Positions 62,403-64,000 of a stretch of DNA of 64,000 nt are shown here, piece by piece. Location of the stretch: contig NZ_CP009043.1 in the NCBI RefSeq assembly GCF_000736415.1, forward strand, positions 248,001 through 312,000. The letters are read 5' to 3'. The DNA comes from Campylobacter iguaniorum. GTDB taxonomy: Bacteria; Campylobacterota; Campylobacteria; Campylobacterales; Campylobacteraceae. Position 1 is the first letter of the stretch; the number at the start of each line of letters is the position of its first letter. The position numbers and the translations under genes are program-made. The notes beneath the pieces are model-generated. The model did not search any database. It saw nothing but the letters and a program-made list of their open reading frames with translations, and was not told where the DNA came from.

Positions 62403-63440
62403 ATGATATTAGATCAGATTATTGGATTTTTTTCAAGTGATATGGGTATAGATCTTGGAACTGCAAACACCCTTGTTTTGGTAAAAGATAAGGGAATAGT
62501 TATAAACGAGCCAAGCGTTGTGGCAGTCCAAAGAGAAAAGTATGGAAAACAAAAGATTCTAGCAGTCGGTCACGATGCAAAAGAGATGGTCGGTAAGACT
62601 CCAGGCGATATAGAGGCTATCCGTCCTATGAGAGATGGAGTTATCGCTGATTTTGATATGACTGAAAAAATGATAAGATACTTCATAGAAAAAACTCACA
62701 AAAGAAAGAGCTTTTTACGTCCTCGCATCATCATCTCAGTGCCTTATGGTCTAACTCAAGTAGAAAGAAAAGCAGTTCGCGAAAGCGCTCTTAGTGCTGG
62801 AGCTAGAGAGGTTTTCTTAATCGAAGAGCCTATGGCAGCAGCAATTGGAGCAAATTTACCTATACGTGAGCCTCAAGGTAGCCTTGTAGTAGATATCGGT
62901 GGTGGTACGACTGAGATAGGCGTAGTATCACTTGGTGGTCTTGTTATAAGTAAATCCATAAGAACAGCTGGAGATAAGATTGATAATAGCATTGTAAATT
63001 ATGTCAAAGAAAAATACAATCTACTAATAGGCGAAAGAACTGGCGAAGATATCAAGATCAAAATCGGCTCAGCAGTCCAACTACCAAAAGAGCTTTCTAT
63101 TGTAGTAAAAGGTAGAGATCAAGTAGGAGGGCTTCTAAGTAGAGTAGAGCTAACTAGCGAAGATGTCAGAGAGGCGATGCGTGAACCGCTAAAAGAGATA
63201 GCTGACGCACTAAAAACAGTCCTTGAGATGATGCCACCAGACTTGGCTGGTGATATAGTCGAGCGTGGTGTCGTGCTAACTGGTGGTGGAGCATTGATAC
63301 GTGGGCTTGATAAGTATCTTGCTGATATAGTCAAGCTTCCAGTTTACGTGGCAGATGAACCGCTTCTTGCAGTAGCTAAAGGTACTGGAAAAGCACTAGA
63401 AGAGATAAGTTTACTTCAGCAGTTAATGAATGAAGAGTAA
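62403..63440 (+). CDS. mreB: rod-shape determining protein MreB
   Basis: Bacterial actin that guides cell-wall synthesis along the cell length. The 345 residues begin with a membrane-binding helix (ILDQIIGFFSS), followed by the actin-type ATP motifs GIDLGTANTLV, VVDIGGGTTEIGV and VLTGGGALIRG. Lies 12 bases after clpX with a GAGG site. mreC overlaps its end by 11 bases. Confidence 0.98.
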   Translation: MILDQIIGFFSSDMGIDLGTANTLVLVKDKGIVINEPSVVAVQREKYGKQKILAVGHDAKEMVGKTPGDIEAIRPMRDGVIADFDMTEKMIRYFIEKTHKRKSFLRPRIIISVPYGLTQVERKAVRESALSAGAREVFLIEEPMAAAIGANLPIREPQGSLVVDIGGGTTEIGVVSLGGLVISKSIRTAGDKIDNSIVNYVKEKYNLLIGERTGEDIKIKIGSAVQLPKELSIVVKGRDQVGGLLSRVELTSEDVREAMREPLKEIADALKTVLEMMPPDLAGDIVERGVVLTGGGALIRGLDKYLADIVKLPVYVADEPLLAVAKGTGKALEEISLLQQLMNEE

Positions 63441-64000
63441 GATCAAAGTAGCAGCCATAACTATATCTTTGGCTTTTGTATCAGTATATCTAAGCGACCA
63501 TGCAAGAGCTATTTTTGTCGGTGGAGCAGGCTCATCAGTCGGGCTTTACCAAAATGCTATAACATATATAAGAGATAGAATAAATGAGCATTTTAGACAA
63601 GTAGAAGAGATAAAAGCACTAAGAGCTCAAAATATAGAGCTAGAGCGTTCGGCTGCTTTGCTTTCGACATTTGCATATGAGTTAAACAATGTCTTGAGTG
63701 ATAAAAACTCAAGCTCATATGCGCCACAAATCAAACAAGTAAGAGCCTTGACCTATGCCAAAATAGGCGATTATGATAAAGTTTGGTTGGATTTTAAAGA
63801 TTTTGATAAAGATAAAATTTACGGCATGATATATAAAGGCAAAAGTGCAGGTATAGTTGTAAATAAAGACAGCAAGCCACTTGGTCTTTTACAAACAGAT
63901 CCTGGATCTATATTTTCTGTTTATATAGGCGATGAGAAAATTGCAGGTATTGCAAAAGGAAACAATAAAAATATAATCATAAAATATATATCACAGTGGT
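63430..64000 (+). CDS. mreC: rod-shape determining protein MreC, N-terminal part, cut by window edge
   Basis: The ATG at 63430 overlaps the end of mreB and opens 190 codons that run off the right edge. The residues begin MKSKIKVAAITISLAF, a membrane segment (about 5-22), followed by a coiled coil with EHFRQVEEIKALRAQNIELE and the start of the MreC beta domain with GIVVNKDSKPLGLLQ. MreC is a periplasmic scaffold linking MreB to the wall-synthesis enzymes. Position after mreB confirms the call. Confidence 0.92.
   Translation, partial: MKSKIKVAAITISLAFVSVYLSDHARAIFVGGAGSSVGLYQNAITYIRDRINEHFRQVEEIKALRAQNIELERSAALLSTFAYELNNVLSDKNSSSYAPQIKQVRALTYAKIGDYDKVWLDFKDFDKDKIYGMIYKGKSAGIVVNKDSKPLGLLQTDPGSIFSVYIGDEKIAGIAKGNNKNIIIKYISQW

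Noticed and set aside
1-64000. CRISPR array, tRNA, rRNA, insertion sequence or prophage
   Set aside because: No regularly spaced repeats, cloverleaf-type sequences, transposase, integrase or phage structural genes were seen on either strand. Small RNAs without strong structure could have escaped reading by eye.

Overview
The window is a dense, AT-rich stretch of chromosome from a Campylobacter-type epsilonproteobacterium. The protein sequences and several conserved gene blocks support this: perR-dxs-fliH-fliG-fliF-hisC-pheA-HAD-lysA-lptG; rpmE-rsmI-rlmB followed by two envelope genes, an aminotransferase, hom, a YraN-like gene, trxA and trxB; and an SPFH gene-ilvE / tautomerase-bcp / fabZ-lpxA-clpX-mreB-mreC set. 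All three follow the order I recall from C. jejuni, but here they are brought together differently and separated by accessory genes. The species cannot be fixed from sequence alone. I see no rRNA, tRNA, CRISPR array, insertion sequence or prophage gene.

Layout. 1-1780 (minus): accD-rlmH-dksA and the start of a small membrane protein. 2021-2617: ahpC. 2667-7022 (minus): serC, xseA, ubiE and a CYTH-CHAD protein. 7156-11893: a four-gene YbhGFSR-like ABC exporter. 11894-14533 (minus): serine deaminase and serine transporter. 14745-25842 (minus): perR, dxs, flagellar export and motor genes (fliH, fliG, fliF), then amino-acid genes and lptG. 25946-27234: a DedA-like membrane protein and rdgB. 27508-34606: a complete TonB-dependent metal or metal-chelate uptake locus (receptor, binding protein, FecCD permease, ATPase, a SAM methyltransferase, ExbB, ExbD, TonB). 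34680-36151: carboxynorspermidine synthase and a small exported protein. 36223-43962: translation, envelope, amino-acid and thioredoxin genes. 44031-47035: a TraT lipoprotein, dapB and purF. 47032-50905 (minus): two DUF2393 proteins, hisIE, an SPFH protein and ilvE. 51050-52571: a Bsp6I-like type II restriction-modification pair. 52628-53386: a tautomerase and bcp. 53416-56475 (minus): a large DUF748/AsmA-like protein. 56581-58311: a QueH-like protein and a Sel1/Hcp-like protein among palindromic repeats. 58514-59689 (minus): a NepI-like efflux protein. 59921-64000: fabZ, lpxA, clpX, mreB and the beginning of mreC.

How it fits together. Much of the window concerns peroxide and thiol balance (perR, ahpC, bcp, trxA, trxB), use of serine as a nutrient (sdaA, sdaC, with serC for synthesis), envelope construction (lptG, lpxA, fabZ, mreB, mreC, a RodZ-like protein) and metal acquisition.

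The most notable accessory features are: (a) a G9 tract just after the signal peptide of the TonB-dependent receptor, placed so that gain or loss of one G gives a stop within a few codons, which predicts phase-variable uptake; (b) a methyltransferase of unknown role translationally embedded in that locus; (c) the restriction-modification insertion, with a predicted recognition site in a hairpin upstream of its methylase; and (d) inverted palindromic elements flanking the Sel1/Hcp-like gene. I did not find a clearly new multi-gene defence or mobile system. The phase-variable uptake locus with its methyltransferase is the best candidate for undescribed biology.
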